From Bradyrhizobium sp. SK17 (GTDB lineage Bacteria; Pseudomonadota; Alphaproteobacteria; Rhizobiales; Xanthobacteraceae): 64,000 bases of DNA. This document shows, one piece after another, positions 17,435-25,683 of the stretch. The notes below the pieces were generated by a model, which was not told the DNA's origin, did no database searches, and was given only the letters and a program-made list of their open reading frames with translations. Within the stretch, counting starts at the first letter, position 1. Each line of letters opens with the position of its first letter. The translations under genes and the position numbers were made by a program. The stretch is taken from the NCBI RefSeq assembly GCF_002831585.1, contig NZ_CP025113.1, positions 2,805,001-2,869,000 on the forward strand, given 5' to 3'.

Positions 17435-17514
17435 TTATCGCGATAAAAAATAGCTAGACAGGTAAATCGGCTTCAGTTACAAGATGATTATTGCAATAAA
17501 GATTATCGCGATAT
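17435..17514. promoter_or_regulatory. Three operator-like palindromes between marR and the hydrolase gene
   Basis: TTATCGCGATAA at 17435-17446 (perfect), TTATTGCAATAA at 17488-17499 (perfect) and TTATCGCGATAT at 17503-17514 (11 of 12). The AT-rich 145-bp gap holds both divergent promoters. The second and third sites are 15 bp apart centre to centre and lie just before the hydrolase ribosome site; the first lies near the marR promoter. This fits MarR-dimer operators repressing both genes. Confidence 0.6.
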
Positions 17515-17532
17515 AAACATCAGGAGACTTCC

Positions 17533-18315
17533 ATGTCGATCACCACCAAATTGCTCGCCGCCACAGCGTCGCTGGGCCTCGCCTCTGCAACCATCCCCGC
17601 GGCTCACGCCCAATCCGCTCCCATCAAATCGATCGTGCTCGTCCACGGCGGTTTCGTCGACGGTTCGGGATGGGAAGGCGTCTACAAGATTCTGAAGAAA
17701 GACGGCTACAAGGTCAGCATCGTCCAGAACCCGACCGCCACGCTGGCGGATGATGTCGCCGTCACCAAGCGCGCCATCGCTGCCGCGGATGGCAACGTCA
17801 TCCTGGTCGGCCATTCCTATGGTGGCGTCGTGGTCACTGAGGCGGGCACCGACCTGAAGGTCGCGGGGCTGGTCTACATCACTGCATTCGCGCCCGACCA
17901 GGGTGAATCGGTCGGCAAGCTGATCGCCAATCCTCCGCCCGGCGCGCCGGTGCCGCCGATCTTGCCGCCGAAGGACGGCTTCCTGTCGCTCGATCGCGCC
18001 AAGTTCGCCGCGTCATTTGCCGCCGACGTGAAGCCCGATGTCGCCGCGTTCATGGCCGACTCGCAGGTGCCGTGGGGCGTTGCCGCGCTGAACGGCGAAG
18101 TGACAGTGCCGGCCTGGAAGAGCAAGCCGAGCTGGTACCTGGTCGCGACCAACGACAAGATGATCCCGGTCGACGCCCAGCGGATGATGGCCAAGCGCGC
18201 CGGCGCCAAGACCGTCGATCAGGCCGGCAGCCACGCCATCTACGTCTCGCAGCCGCAAGCTGTCGCGGCCGTCATCGAGCAGGCCGCCAAGGACGCCAGT
18301 GAGGGCAAGAAGTAA
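17533..18315 (+). CDS. Secreted alpha/beta hydrolase
   Basis: 260-aa alpha/beta-hydrolase with a Sec signal peptide ending near IPAAHAQSA, so periplasmic or exported. The oxyanion region is IVLVHGGFVDGSGWE and the nucleophile elbow is GHSYGG (Ser about 99). The acid/His region is LVATNDKMIPVDAQRMMAKRAGA and GSHAIYVSQP. The type is the esterase branch often annotated as AB hydrolase_6 or salicylate-esterase-like. ATG at 17533 behind AGGAGA. It is divergent from the OhrR-like regulator and likely induced when that repressor is inactivated. Substrate unknown. Confidence 0.88.
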   Translation: MSITTKLLAATASLGLASATIPAAHAQSAPIKSIVLVHGGFVDGSGWEGVYKILKKDGYKVSIVQNPTATLADDVAVTKRAIAAADGNVILVGHSYGGVVVTEAGTDLKVAGLVYITAFAPDQGESVGKLIANPPPGAPVPPILPPKDGFLSLDRAKFAASFAADVKPDVAAFMADSQVPWGVAALNGEVTVPAWKSKPSWYLVATNDKMIPVDAQRMMAKRAGAKTVDQAGSHAIYVSQPQAVAAVIEQAAKDASEGKK

Positions 18316-18335
18316 CGCGCCTATTCCTTGATCCG

Positions 18336-18369
18336 AGCTCCCCGATTGCGCCACTGCTTTCGGGGAGCT
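18336..18369 (+). terminator. Hairpin after the alpha/beta hydrolase gene
   Basis: Perfect 10-bp stem AGCTCCCCGA / TCGGGGAGCT with a 14-nt loop, 20 bp after the hydrolase stop. No strong U-tract follows. Confidence 0.55.
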
Positions 18370-18535
18370 TGCGTGTTTGCGCCGCTCGCGGAACACGCGG
18401 TGAGCAAGGCTTGATCGAAAGACGGGGCGCCATGCCAAATGCGCCATAGAATTGCCTGACCGGATGGTCGATAAATGGCCGCGGCCTGATTGATTTGGAC
18501 GACAGGCCGGATGCCGGCCGGTGGAATGGAGAGAT

Positions 18536-19195
18536 ATGGCCCGATCGCGCGCCAAGGACTACGACGACAAGCGCCTCTCGATGCTGCATCGCGCAGCCGA
18601 GCTGTTTGCCGCATCGGGATATGTCGGCACGTCGATGAACACCATCGCCGATGCGTGCGGCGTCTCGAAGGCGCTGCTCTATCACTATTATCCCGACAAG
18701 GAAGCGATCCTGTTCGACATCCTGTCGTCGCACCTCGAGACGCTGGTGGATGCGGTGCGCAAGGCGAGTGCCGCGGCCGGCGATCCGGTCGAGCGCTTCA
18801 GGACGATCGTTGCGACCTTACTCGAGCTTTACAGGCATGCCGACGCGGAGCATCAGGTCCAGATCGCAAGTCTCAAGTTGCTGCCGAAGGAGAAGCAGCA
18901 GCCGCTGCTGGCGAGCGAACGCGTCCTGGTCGGGATCATGTCGGATGCGCTGGCGGCCGCAATCCCTGCGGCGAAGCAGAAGCGCGTCCTCAAGCCGCTG
19001 ACGATGAGCGTCTTCGGCATGCTGAACTGGCATTACATGTGGTTTCGCGAGGGCGGGCCGATGACACGCGCCGACTATGCCGATTTCGTCGCGCAGCTGG
19101 TGCTGGCCGGTGCGGAAGAGGCGGCGGTCGCCCGGCCGCGCGGCAAGACGAAAGCGGCCGGCCGGAGCCCGGCAGGCCGCTTTGTCCTGAGCTGA
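18536..19195 (+). CDS. TetR-family regulator, probably of phenylacetate degradation (PaaR-type)
   Basis: 219-aa TetR repressor. The HTH is TSMNTIADACGVSKALLYHYYPDKEAILFDIL (residues about 33-64, three-part family signature). The C-terminal ligand domain contains LNWHYMWFREGGPMTRADYADF, often seen in TetR regulators of phenylacetate clusters. ATG 18536 follows GGAGAG; an in-frame ATG at 18521 is less likely. It is convergent with paaZ, 4 bp between stops. A TGACCG/CGGTCA palindrome in front of paaG is a candidate target. Phenylacetyl-CoA as the likely effector is inferred from relatives. Confidence 0.8.
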   Translation: MARSRAKDYDDKRLSMLHRAAELFAASGYVGTSMNTIADACGVSKALLYHYYPDKEAILFDILSSHLETLVDAVRKASAAAGDPVERFRTIVATLLELYRHADAEHQVQIASLKLLPKEKQQPLLASERVLVGIMSDALAAAIPAAKQKRVLKPLTMSVFGMLNWHYMWFREGGPMTRADYADFVAQLVLAGAEEAAVARPRGKTKAAGRSPAGRFVLS

Positions 19196-19199
19196 AAGC

Positions 19200-21272
19200 C
19201 TACGCCCGCATCGCGTTCATCGTCAGCAGTTCGTAGGTCGCCGCGGTCTCGCCGGTGCCGGTCGTGATCTCGACGTCCCAGCGGACTTCGCCATACTGCT
19301 TGTTGCGCGGCGTCTTCTCCTTGGCGGTCAGCCGCACCTGGATCTGTTCGCCCGGTTGGACCGGCTTTACGAAACGCAGCGAGTCGAGGCCGTAATTCGC
19401 CAGCACCGGTCCATAGTCCGGATCGACGAACAGCCCGGCCGCGAACGACAGCAGCAGATAGCCATGGGCGACGCGGCCGGGGAAGAACGGATGCCCCTTG
19501 GTCGCCTCCTCGTCCATGTGGGCGTAGAAGGTGTCGCCGGTGAAATGCGCGAAGTGCTCGATGTCGTCGAGCGTGATCTGCCGCGCCTTCGAGACCAGTG
19601 TGCGGCCGATCTCGAGATCGTCATAGTGATAGCGGAACGGGTGCAGGTCGCCCTCGAGCACCGGGCTGCCCTTGAACCAGCGGCCGGTGACGCCGCTCAG
19701 CATCGCCGGCGAGCCTTGCAGCGCGGTGCGTTGCATGTAGTGCTGGAGACTGCGGACGCCGCCCAATTCCTCGCCGCCGCCGGCGCGGCCGGGGCCGCCA
19801 TGCACCATCTGCGGCATCGGCGAACCGTGTCCGGTGTGCTCGACGGCGCAAGCGCGATCGATGATCGCGACGCGGCCGTGGAAACTACCGATGCCGAATG
19901 CAAGCTCGGTCGCGGTCGGGATATCGTGCGTGTAGACCGAGGCGACGAGGCTGCCGCCGCCGCGATTGGTCAGCGCGATGGCCTGGTCCAGATCGTCATA
20001 GCCCATCACGGTGCAGACCGGACCGAACGCCTCGATCTCGTGCACCGCGGTTGCCGCGACCGGGTTGGCGCAATGCAACAGCAGCGGCGGGACGAAGGCG
20101 CCGCGCTTGGCGTCGGCATCGACCAGCGCAAAATTGTCGGGATCGCCGGCGACCAGATCGGCCTCGGTGCGCAGCTTCGCGACATGGGCAAGCACGTCGC
20201 TGCGCTGGCCAAGCCCGACCAGCGGTCCCATCCGCACCTTGTCGTTTGCGGGATTGCCGATCATGACCTTTGCCAGGCGGTCGCGCAGCGCCGTGATCAC
20301 GGCATCGACCTGCGCTGCCGGCGCCAACGCACGGCGGATCGCGGTGCATTTCTGACCGGCCTTGACCGTCATCTCCTTCGCCACTTCCTTGATGAAGAGG
20401 TCGAACTCCGGGCTCCCCGGCACGGCGTCCGGCGCGAGGATCGCTGCATTGAGCGAGTCCCGCTCGGCGATGAATCGCACGGCTTCCCGCGCAATGGCCG
20501 GATGCCGCTGCAATTTCTGCGACGTGTCGGCGGAGCCCGTGAACGACACCACGTCCTGGCAGGTCAGATGCTCGAACAGGTCGCCGGTCGAGCCGACGAT
20601 GAATTGCAGCGCGCCATCAGGCAGCATCCTGGATTCGGTGATCATCCGCACCAGTTCATAGGCGACATAGGCGGTGACGGTCGCGGGCTTGGTGACGACC
20701 GGAACGCCGGCGAGCAGTGCCGGCGCCAGCTTCTCCAGCATGCCCCAGCACGGGAAGTTGAACGCATTGATGTGCACGGCGACGCCGCGCAACGGGGTGA
20801 CGATATGCTGGCCGGCGAACGCGCCGCCCTTGGACAGGCCTTCGACGCCGCCGTCGAGCAGGAATTTGTTGTTCGGAAGCTCGCGGCGCCCCTTTCCGGC
20901 ATAGGCGAACAACGTGCCGATGCCGCCGTCGACGTCGATCATCGCGTCGGTGCGGGTGGCTCCCGCATGGAGAGACAGTTTGTAAAGCCGGTCCTTGTGC
21001 TGTCCGAGATAGTCGGCCAGCGCCTTCAGCAGGCCCGCGCGCTGGTGGAAGGTCAGCTTGCGGAGATTGCTGCCGCCGACCGTGCGGCCGTAGGCGAGGA
21101 TCTCGCGCATGTCGAGATCGCTCCTGGTCGTAACTGCCACCACGTCGCCGCTCACGGCGCTGTGAATCTCGACCGCGGGTTCGCCGGCACCGGCCCACTT
21201 GCCGCGGACGAAACTGTCGAGCTTCATGATGTCGTCCACTGTCCGCGTATTGCTGGTGTCAGGCTGTGTCAT
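19200..21272 (-). CDS. paaZ: Phenylacetate degradation bifunctional protein PaaZ (oxepin-CoA hydrolase / semialdehyde dehydrogenase)
   Basis: 690-aa fusion that opens the oxepin-CoA ring and oxidises the resulting aldehyde in the phenylacetyl-CoA pathway. Residues 16-530 are the aldehyde dehydrogenase domain with Glu270 (FIAERDSLN) and catalytic Cys309 (GQKCTAIRRA). Residues about 560-690 are the MaoC-like (R)-hydratase domain with HFTGDTFYAHMDEEATKG and FFPGRVAHGYLLLSFAAGLF. Length equals E. coli PaaZ (about 680). It is the second gene after paaG on the minus strand. The other paa genes (paaABCDE, paaK) are not in this window. Confidence 0.95.
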   Translation of the reverse strand: MTQPDTSNTRTVDDIMKLDSFVRGKWAGAGEPAVEIHSAVSGDVVAVTTRSDLDMREILAYGRTVGGSNLRKLTFHQRAGLLKALADYLGQHKDRLYKLSLHAGATRTDAMIDVDGGIGTLFAYAGKGRRELPNNKFLLDGGVEGLSKGGAFAGQHIVTPLRGVAVHINAFNFPCWGMLEKLAPALLAGVPVVTKPATVTAYVAYELVRMITESRMLPDGALQFIVGSTGDLFEHLTCQDVVSFTGSADTSQKLQRHPAIAREAVRFIAERDSLNAAILAPDAVPGSPEFDLFIKEVAKEMTVKAGQKCTAIRRALAPAAQVDAVITALRDRLAKVMIGNPANDKVRMGPLVGLGQRSDVLAHVAKLRTEADLVAGDPDNFALVDADAKRGAFVPPLLLHCANPVAATAVHEIEAFGPVCTVMGYDDLDQAIALTNRGGGSLVASVYTHDIPTATELAFGIGSFHGRVAIIDRACAVEHTGHGSPMPQMVHGGPGRAGGGEELGGVRSLQHYMQRTALQGSPAMLSGVTGRWFKGSPVLEGDLHPFRYHYDDLEIGRTLVSKARQITLDDIEHFAHFTGDTFYAHMDEEATKGHPFFPGRVAHGYLLLSFAAGLFVDPDYGPVLANYGLDSLRFVKPVQPGEQIQVRLTAKEKTPRNKQYGEVRWDVEITTGTGETAATYELLTMNAMRA

Positions 21273-21341
21273 CGAAGTTGAACCCTTTGACTTGTGATCA
21301 ATGATGCGTCTTGCTTGCCGACGGAACGTGCAACTCGCGGG

Positions 21342-22133
21342 TCAGGCCCTTCCGGTGAAGCGCGGCGCGCGCTTCTCAAGGAAGGCGGTGACGCCTTCGG
21401 CGTAATCAGCCGATCGGCCGGCGCGTCCTTGCAAGTCGCGCTCGAGGTCGAGCTGTGCGTCGAGCGTGTTGGTCTCGGAGGCGTCCAGCGCATGCTTGAT
21501 CAACGCCAGTCCATCGGTCGGTTGCGTCGCGAGCGCGGCGGCGAGGGCGTGGGCCTCGGTCATCAGTTCGGAATCCTCGACCACTTTCCAGATCATGCCC
21601 CAGGCTTCCGCGCGTTCCGCGGAGACCGGCTCGGCGAGCATCGCCAAGGCGCGCGCCCGTGCGCGGCCGACCAGCCGCGGCAGAAACCAGGTGCCTCCGC
21701 TATCCGGCACGAGACCAAGCTTGGCGAAGGCCTGGATGAACTTGGCCGAGCGCGCGGCGATCACGATATCGCAGGCAAGGGCGACGTTCGCGCCGGCGCC
21801 CGCGGCCACGCCGTTGACCGCGCACAGCACCGGCAGCGGCAGGCTGCGGAGCTTGCGCACCAGCGGGTTGTAGTATTTTTCGATTGTTGCTGCGAGATCC
21901 GGCGTCTTGCCCGGGGTGAAGACGCCGTCAGAAAGATCCTGTCCGGCACAGAAGCCGCGTCCGGCTCCGGTCAGGATCAGTGCGCGGCAGGACTTGTCCT
22001 GTTCGGCCGCGATCAGCGCGGCCATCAATGCGGAATGCAGGTCGACGCTGAAGGAATTCAGGCGGTCGGGCCTGTTGAGTGTCAGGACACGATATCCGGC
22101 GCGGATATCGGTCAACACCAGATCGTTGGCCAT
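21342..22133 (-). CDS. paaG: 2-(1,2-epoxy-1,2-dihydrophenyl)acetyl-CoA isomerase PaaG
   Basis: 263-aa crotonase-fold isomerase that converts the ring epoxide of phenylacetyl-CoA to oxepin-CoA, the step directly before PaaZ. Crotonase signatures: LNRPDRLNSFSVDLHSALM, the oxyanion segment GAGRGFCAGQDLSDG (residues about 56-70) and VNGVAAGAGANVALACDIVIA. The acidic residue region is KLGLVPDSGGTWFLPRLVG. ATG 22133 with GGGAGGC upstream. It precedes paaZ by 69 bp and probably forms an operon with it. Confidence 0.92.
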   Translation of the reverse strand: MANDLVLTDIRAGYRVLTLNRPDRLNSFSVDLHSALMAALIAAEQDKSCRALILTGAGRGFCAGQDLSDGVFTPGKTPDLAATIEKYYNPLVRKLRSLPLPVLCAVNGVAAGAGANVALACDIVIAARSAKFIQAFAKLGLVPDSGGTWFLPRLVGRARARALAMLAEPVSAERAEAWGMIWKVVEDSELMTEAHALAAALATQPTDGLALIKHALDASETNTLDAQLDLERDLQGRAGRSADYAEGVTAFLEKRAPRFTGRA

Positions 22134-22194
22134 GAGTGCCTCCCGTTGTGGCTTCTGTTGACCGAAGGTCGCGGCGCCCTGGTGCTGAATTACT

Positions 22195-22216
22195 ATTGAC
22201 CGTCCGGTCAGTCAAT
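22195..22216. promoter_or_regulatory. TetR-type operator upstream of paaG
   Basis: Nested inverted repeats: ATTGAC (22195-22200) / GTCAAT (22211-22216), and TGACCG / CGGTCA (22197-22210). The site is about 65 bp before the paaG start. TGACCG-type palindromes are typical targets of TetR regulators of fatty-acid and phenylacetate genes, and the nearby TetR gene (18536) is the natural candidate. Confidence 0.5.
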
Positions 22217-22454
22217 TATGAATATCCGCACGATCACCTGCGATGCACCTGGAGGCCCGCCGGGTCTCCGCCGTTACCGGCCTGCTGCACTAAAATGCAT
22301 GCATAAGCACGGTTCCGTGCGCTCGATCGCCTGGTGGCCGATGAGACCAGCGAGAGATGCGTTTTGTCGTGCGTGCTACCGCATCATCGATGTGGTGACG
22401 CCACAAATCGGCCGCATATGACCGGCGACCTCCCGCCGCCATGAGGATCAGCCG

Positions 22455-23438
22455 ATGACAATGCAGTCGCCGGATATCACCGAGTTCCGGTTCTCGACCG
22501 CCCAGTTCGGCGAGCGCGAGCGCCTGCCGATCTTCCGGGAGCAGATCGGGCGGATGATGGTGAAGCTCGATCCGGAGCCGATCACCGATGGCGCGTTTCA
22601 CGCCGAGGCGAATGTGCGCGAACTGCCGGGGCTCGGCATCGGATCCTGGGCTTGCAGCAATCTGCGGATCGCACGGCCGCGCGCGATGTTGACCGACGGC
22701 AAGGACGACTTCGTCCTGACGATCATCACGAGCGGTCAGGTCAGCGCGTCGCAACGCGGCCGCGACATCGAACTTAGTCCGGGCCAGGCGGTACTGATGT
22801 CGGCCGCGGAGGCAGGCGACATGGCCACCACACTGTCGCCGAGCCGCTTCTTCGGCCTTCGGTTGCCACGCAAGGCGCTGGCCTCGCTCGGCTCCGCGCC
22901 CGAAGACATGATGATGCGGACCCTGTCGGCCAATAGCGAAGCGCTGCGCCTGCTCGCGTTCTATGTCAGGGAGCTCGATGAAGGCTATCAGCTTGCGACG
23001 CCCGAACTGGCTGGCGCTGTGGTTACGCATCTCACCGATCTCGGGGCGCTGATCATCGGCGCCAACCGGGATGGAACGGTCGTCGCCGAGGATCGCGGAT
23101 TGGCGGCGGCGCGGCTTGCGGCGGTCAAGGCCGACATCCGCAAGAATCTCAGCTATGGCGACCTCACGCTGCCGGCAGTGGCGGCGCGATTGAAGCTGAC
23201 GCCGCGTCATATCCAGCGGCTGTTCGAGAGCGCCGGCTCGACCTTCTCGGAGTTCGTGCTTGGCCAGCGCCTGGCGCGTGCGTATTGGCTGTTGAACGAC
23301 CCGAGCCGGACCACCAGCACCATCGGCACCATCGCGTTCGAGGTGGGGTTCGGCGATCTCTCCTATTTCAACCGCACGTTCCGCCGCCACTACGGCGCGA
23401 CGCCGTCGGAAATCCGCGCCGTGCCGCGGCGCGCCTGA
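22455..23438 (+). CDS. AraC-family transcriptional regulator, copy 1
   Basis: 327-aa regulator with an N-terminal AraC_binding_2-like (FeaR/XylS-type) domain (LPIFREQIGRMMVKLDPEP, then VLTIITSGQVSASQRGRDIE, cupin-like with the PGQAVLM turn). The C-terminal double HTH starts near residue 225: YGDLTLPAVAARLKLTPRHI, QRLFESAGSTFSEFVLGQRL, and GTIAFEVGFGDLSYFNRTFR with the family signature RRHYGATPSEIR. ATG 22455 behind GAGGAT. It is followed 74 bp later by a close paralog. The two are candidate activators of the repeated promoter module found at 24958, 27538 and 30476. Confidence 0.92.
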   Translation: MTMQSPDITEFRFSTAQFGERERLPIFREQIGRMMVKLDPEPITDGAFHAEANVRELPGLGIGSWACSNLRIARPRAMLTDGKDDFVLTIITSGQVSASQRGRDIELSPGQAVLMSAAEAGDMATTLSPSRFFGLRLPRKALASLGSAPEDMMMRTLSANSEALRLLAFYVRELDEGYQLATPELAGAVVTHLTDLGALIIGANRDGTVVAEDRGLAAARLAAVKADIRKNLSYGDLTLPAVAARLKLTPRHIQRLFESAGSTFSEFVLGQRLARAYWLLNDPSRTTSTIGTIAFEVGFGDLSYFNRTFRRHYGATPSEIRAVPRRA

Positions 23439-23512
23439 TGAGAATTTCGTCTCCCTTAAGCAGGATTTTCTGCTGATAGTCGTGTCGCGCGTCTGCAGGT
23501 GAGGGTGAGCCG

Positions 23513-24481
23513 ATGATTGTGGAACCGCATATCACCGGCCTTCGGTTCTCCACCGCGGATTGGATCGAGCGCGACCGCTTGCCAATTTTCCGGGAGCAGG
23601 TCGGCCGGATGATGGTGAAGCTCGATCCGGAGCCGCTCGCAGCCGGCGCGTACCATGCGGCCGCGAATGTGCGCGAGTTGCCCGGGCTCGGCATCTGCTC
23701 CTGGGCCTGCAGCAATCTGCGGATCGCGCGGCCGCGCAGCTTGCTCGACGGCAGTGACGACTTGCTCCTGACGATCATCACGAGCGGCAAGGCGCGCGCG
23801 TCGCAACGTGGTCGCGAGGTCGCGCTCCATGCGGGGCAAGCCGTGCTGATGTCGTGCGCCGAGACCGGCGACATCGCCGTGCCAACAACTTCAGGCCGAT
23901 TCCTGGCGCTCCGCCTGCCACGAACGGCGCTCGGCTCCAACATCGAGGACACGATGATGCGCAGATGGGCGGCCAATTCCGAGGCCCTGCGGTTGCTTGC
24001 GTTCTACGTCAGGGAACTGGACGACGACTATCGCCTCGAGGCGCCCGAACTGCGCGGCTCTGTCGTCAAGCATCTGGTCGACCTTGCGGAGTTGATCGTC
24101 GGCGCGAACCGGGACGGCACGATCGCCGCCGAGGATGGCGGATTGGCGGCGGCACGGCTCGCGGCGGTCAAGGCCGATATCCGCGACAATCTCTGCTATG
24201 GCGATCTCATGCTGCCTGCCGTGGCGGCACGCGTGAAGCTCACGCCGCGCCTCATCCAGCGCTTGTTCGAACGCGCGGGCTCGACTTTTTCGGAGTTCGT
24301 CCTCGGCGAGCGCCTGGCCCGCGCGCATCGGTTGCTGACCGACCCCGGCCGAACCGCCAGCAGCATCAGCACCATCGCGTTTGAATCGGGGTTCGGTGAT
24401 CTCTCCTATTTCAACCGCACGTTCCGCCGGCATTTCGGCGCGACGCCGTCGGAAATCCGCGCCGGGCCGCGGCGCTCCTGA
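23513..24481 (+). CDS. AraC-family transcriptional regulator, copy 2
   Basis: 322-aa tandem paralog of the preceding gene, collinear over the whole length with a few small deletions (for example LGSAPEDMMMRTLSANSE versus LGSNIEDTMMRRWAANSE). The N-terminal sensing domain and the C-terminal HTH pair (LPAVAARVKLTPRLIQRLFE; STIAFESGFGDLSYFNRTFR) are both intact. The recognition helices are nearly the same, while the sensing halves differ more, suggesting shared DNA targets with different effectors. ATG 23513, with GAGGGTGAG upstream. Possibly one transcript with copy 1. Confidence 0.92.
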   Translation: MIVEPHITGLRFSTADWIERDRLPIFREQVGRMMVKLDPEPLAAGAYHAAANVRELPGLGICSWACSNLRIARPRSLLDGSDDLLLTIITSGKARASQRGREVALHAGQAVLMSCAETGDIAVPTTSGRFLALRLPRTALGSNIEDTMMRRWAANSEALRLLAFYVRELDDDYRLEAPELRGSVVKHLVDLAELIVGANRDGTIAAEDGGLAAARLAAVKADIRDNLCYGDLMLPAVAARVKLTPRLIQRLFERAGSTFSEFVLGERLARAHRLLTDPGRTASSISTIAFESGFGDLSYFNRTFRRHFGATPSEIRAGPRRS

Positions 24482-24518
24482 TCGAGCTCCCTAATCCCTG
24501 TGGCGCCGTCGCGCTTGC

Positions 24519-24809
24519 CTACGGCTCGCCGCAACCGGGTACTCGCCGGATCTGTTCGATCAGCCGCTGGTGACGCTCTGTGGAGAGCGCTCGTTCATTC
24601 GCGCACATCAGCATGGCGACGCAGGCGGACGCTGGCGTGGAGGGCCATGCGATGCTGCCGTCGATCGCGCCGTCGCATTTGAGGTAAGCGTTCTTCGCAT
24701 CCCAAAGGATCGCGCTTTCGGGCATGAGTGTCGACGCGGCGGTCGCGACAAGTGTCGCTCCAATCAACAGCAGCGATCCGAATATGTGCCGACGATATGA
24801 TTCGCGCAT
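24519..24809 (-). CDS. Small exported protein of unknown function
   Basis: 96 aa with an N-terminal hydrophobic leader (HIFGSLLLIGATLVATAAST, residues 9-28). The mature part has four cysteines (YLKCDGAIDG, ASACVAMLMCANE, VPGCGEP) and ends RRVPGCGEP. I recall similar short Cys-containing exported proteins as hypothetical in Bradyrhizobium, but no function is known. The ATG at 24809 has only a weak ribosome site. It is convergent with the AraC copy 2 gene and divergent from the cupin unit. Confidence 0.65.
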   Translation of the reverse strand: MRESYRRHIFGSLLLIGATLVATAASTLMPESAILWDAKNAYLKCDGAIDGSIAWPSTPASACVAMLMCANERALSTERHQRLIEQIRRVPGCGEP

Positions 24810-24957
24810 GCCGCTCGTCCATCCTTATGGAGCGCTCGTCGACGATACGCGGCGTCCAAGGCCGGCGATCATTATCGCGGGGCCGGCCTGCACACAATGC
24901 TGCCCCGGGGCAGCCATGCGACCCGCAGTGACAGAGCTGCTTCATGTCATCGACCGA

Positions 24958-25023
24958 TGTCGCATTTGTCCAAGTCGCTGTCGCACCGGTCCGTGCTGCA
25001 TATCCACCAAGCACGTAAAAGGC
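24958..25023 (+). promoter_or_regulatory. Activator-type promoter module, copy A (before the cupin unit)
   Basis: Two direct repeats, TGTCGCATTTGTCC (24958-24971) and TGTCGCACCGGTCC (24979-24992), period 21 bp. Then exactly 23 bp, then TAAAAGGC (25016-25023). If TAAAAG is the -10 box, the -35 hexamer lies directly after the second repeat with 17-bp spacing. This is how XylS/AraC-type class II activators sit. The cupin gene starts 93 bp downstream of the module. Two further copies are at 27538 and 30476. Confidence 0.7.
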
Positions 25024-25115
25024 AGCTTCCGCCTGAGTTTGCCTTTGGGGCGGCCCCACGATTGCGAGACAAGTCTCAAGCGGAGCCATGCCTGTGGAAT
25101 GCGACGGAGAAATCG

Positions 25116-25664
25116 ATGCCTGACGCCATCGTCCCACCGCTCATTGACGCTCGAACCTTCAAGCTGAACCCGCATGAATCCGTGACCGTCCGCGAACTGG
25201 GTCCCGATCATCTAACCGTCGACGTCGTCTACTCGCCGGGCGGGCAGCTGCCTCCCGCGCATTTCCATCCCGCGCAGGACGAGCATTTCAAGATCATTGC
25301 CGGGCGTCTTCACGTCGTGATCGATGGTCGGAAGACCGAACTCGGCCCGGGTGCAACATGGGACGTGCCGCGGGGCACGCCGCACCGCATGTGGAATGCC
25401 GGCAGCGAGCCGGTTCACGCAATCTGGGTCACCACACCGCCGATGCGAACGCTCGAATGGTTCATGGCGCTGGACGGACTGCAGCGTGCGGGGCGCGTCG
25501 GCCGCGATGGGATGCCCGGATTGTTGGCGTTCGGCGTGTATCTGACTGCCTATCGCGACGTGTTTCGTCTCGCCGGTCCGCAGTGGCTGCTTGGCCCCGT
25601 GCTCCGGAGCTTGGCGGTCATTGGCCGGTTGCGTGGATATCAGCCACTTGCGTCACGATCTTGA
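25116..25664 (+). CDS. Cupin-domain protein
   Basis: 182 aa. Residues about 20-105 form one cupin barrel with motif 1 PPAHFHPAQDEHFKIIAGRL (metal ligands His, His, Glu) and motif 2 GPGATWDVPRGTPHRMWNAG (His). The rest (about residues 110-182) is a helical tail, LEWFMALDGLQRAGRV and LLAFGVYLTAYRDVFRLAGP, not part of the cupin fold. ATG 25116 follows CGGAGA. It is preceded by promoter module A and followed 20 bp later by a methyltransferase gene, so the two probably form one transcript. The small-molecule substrate, if any, is unknown. Confidence 0.82.
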   Translation: MPDAIVPPLIDARTFKLNPHESVTVRELGPDHLTVDVVYSPGGQLPPAHFHPAQDEHFKIIAGRLHVVIDGRKTELGPGATWDVPRGTPHRMWNAGSEPVHAIWVTTPPMRTLEWFMALDGLQRAGRVGRDGMPGLLAFGVYLTAYRDVFRLAGPQWLLGPVLRSLAVIGRLRGYQPLASRS

Positions 25665-25683
25665 AGCCGCTTCGGGAAACATT

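Noticed and set aside
19356..21281. 641-aa plus-strand open frame opposite paaZ
   Set aside because: Antisense to a well-supported PaaZ and without recognisable motifs.
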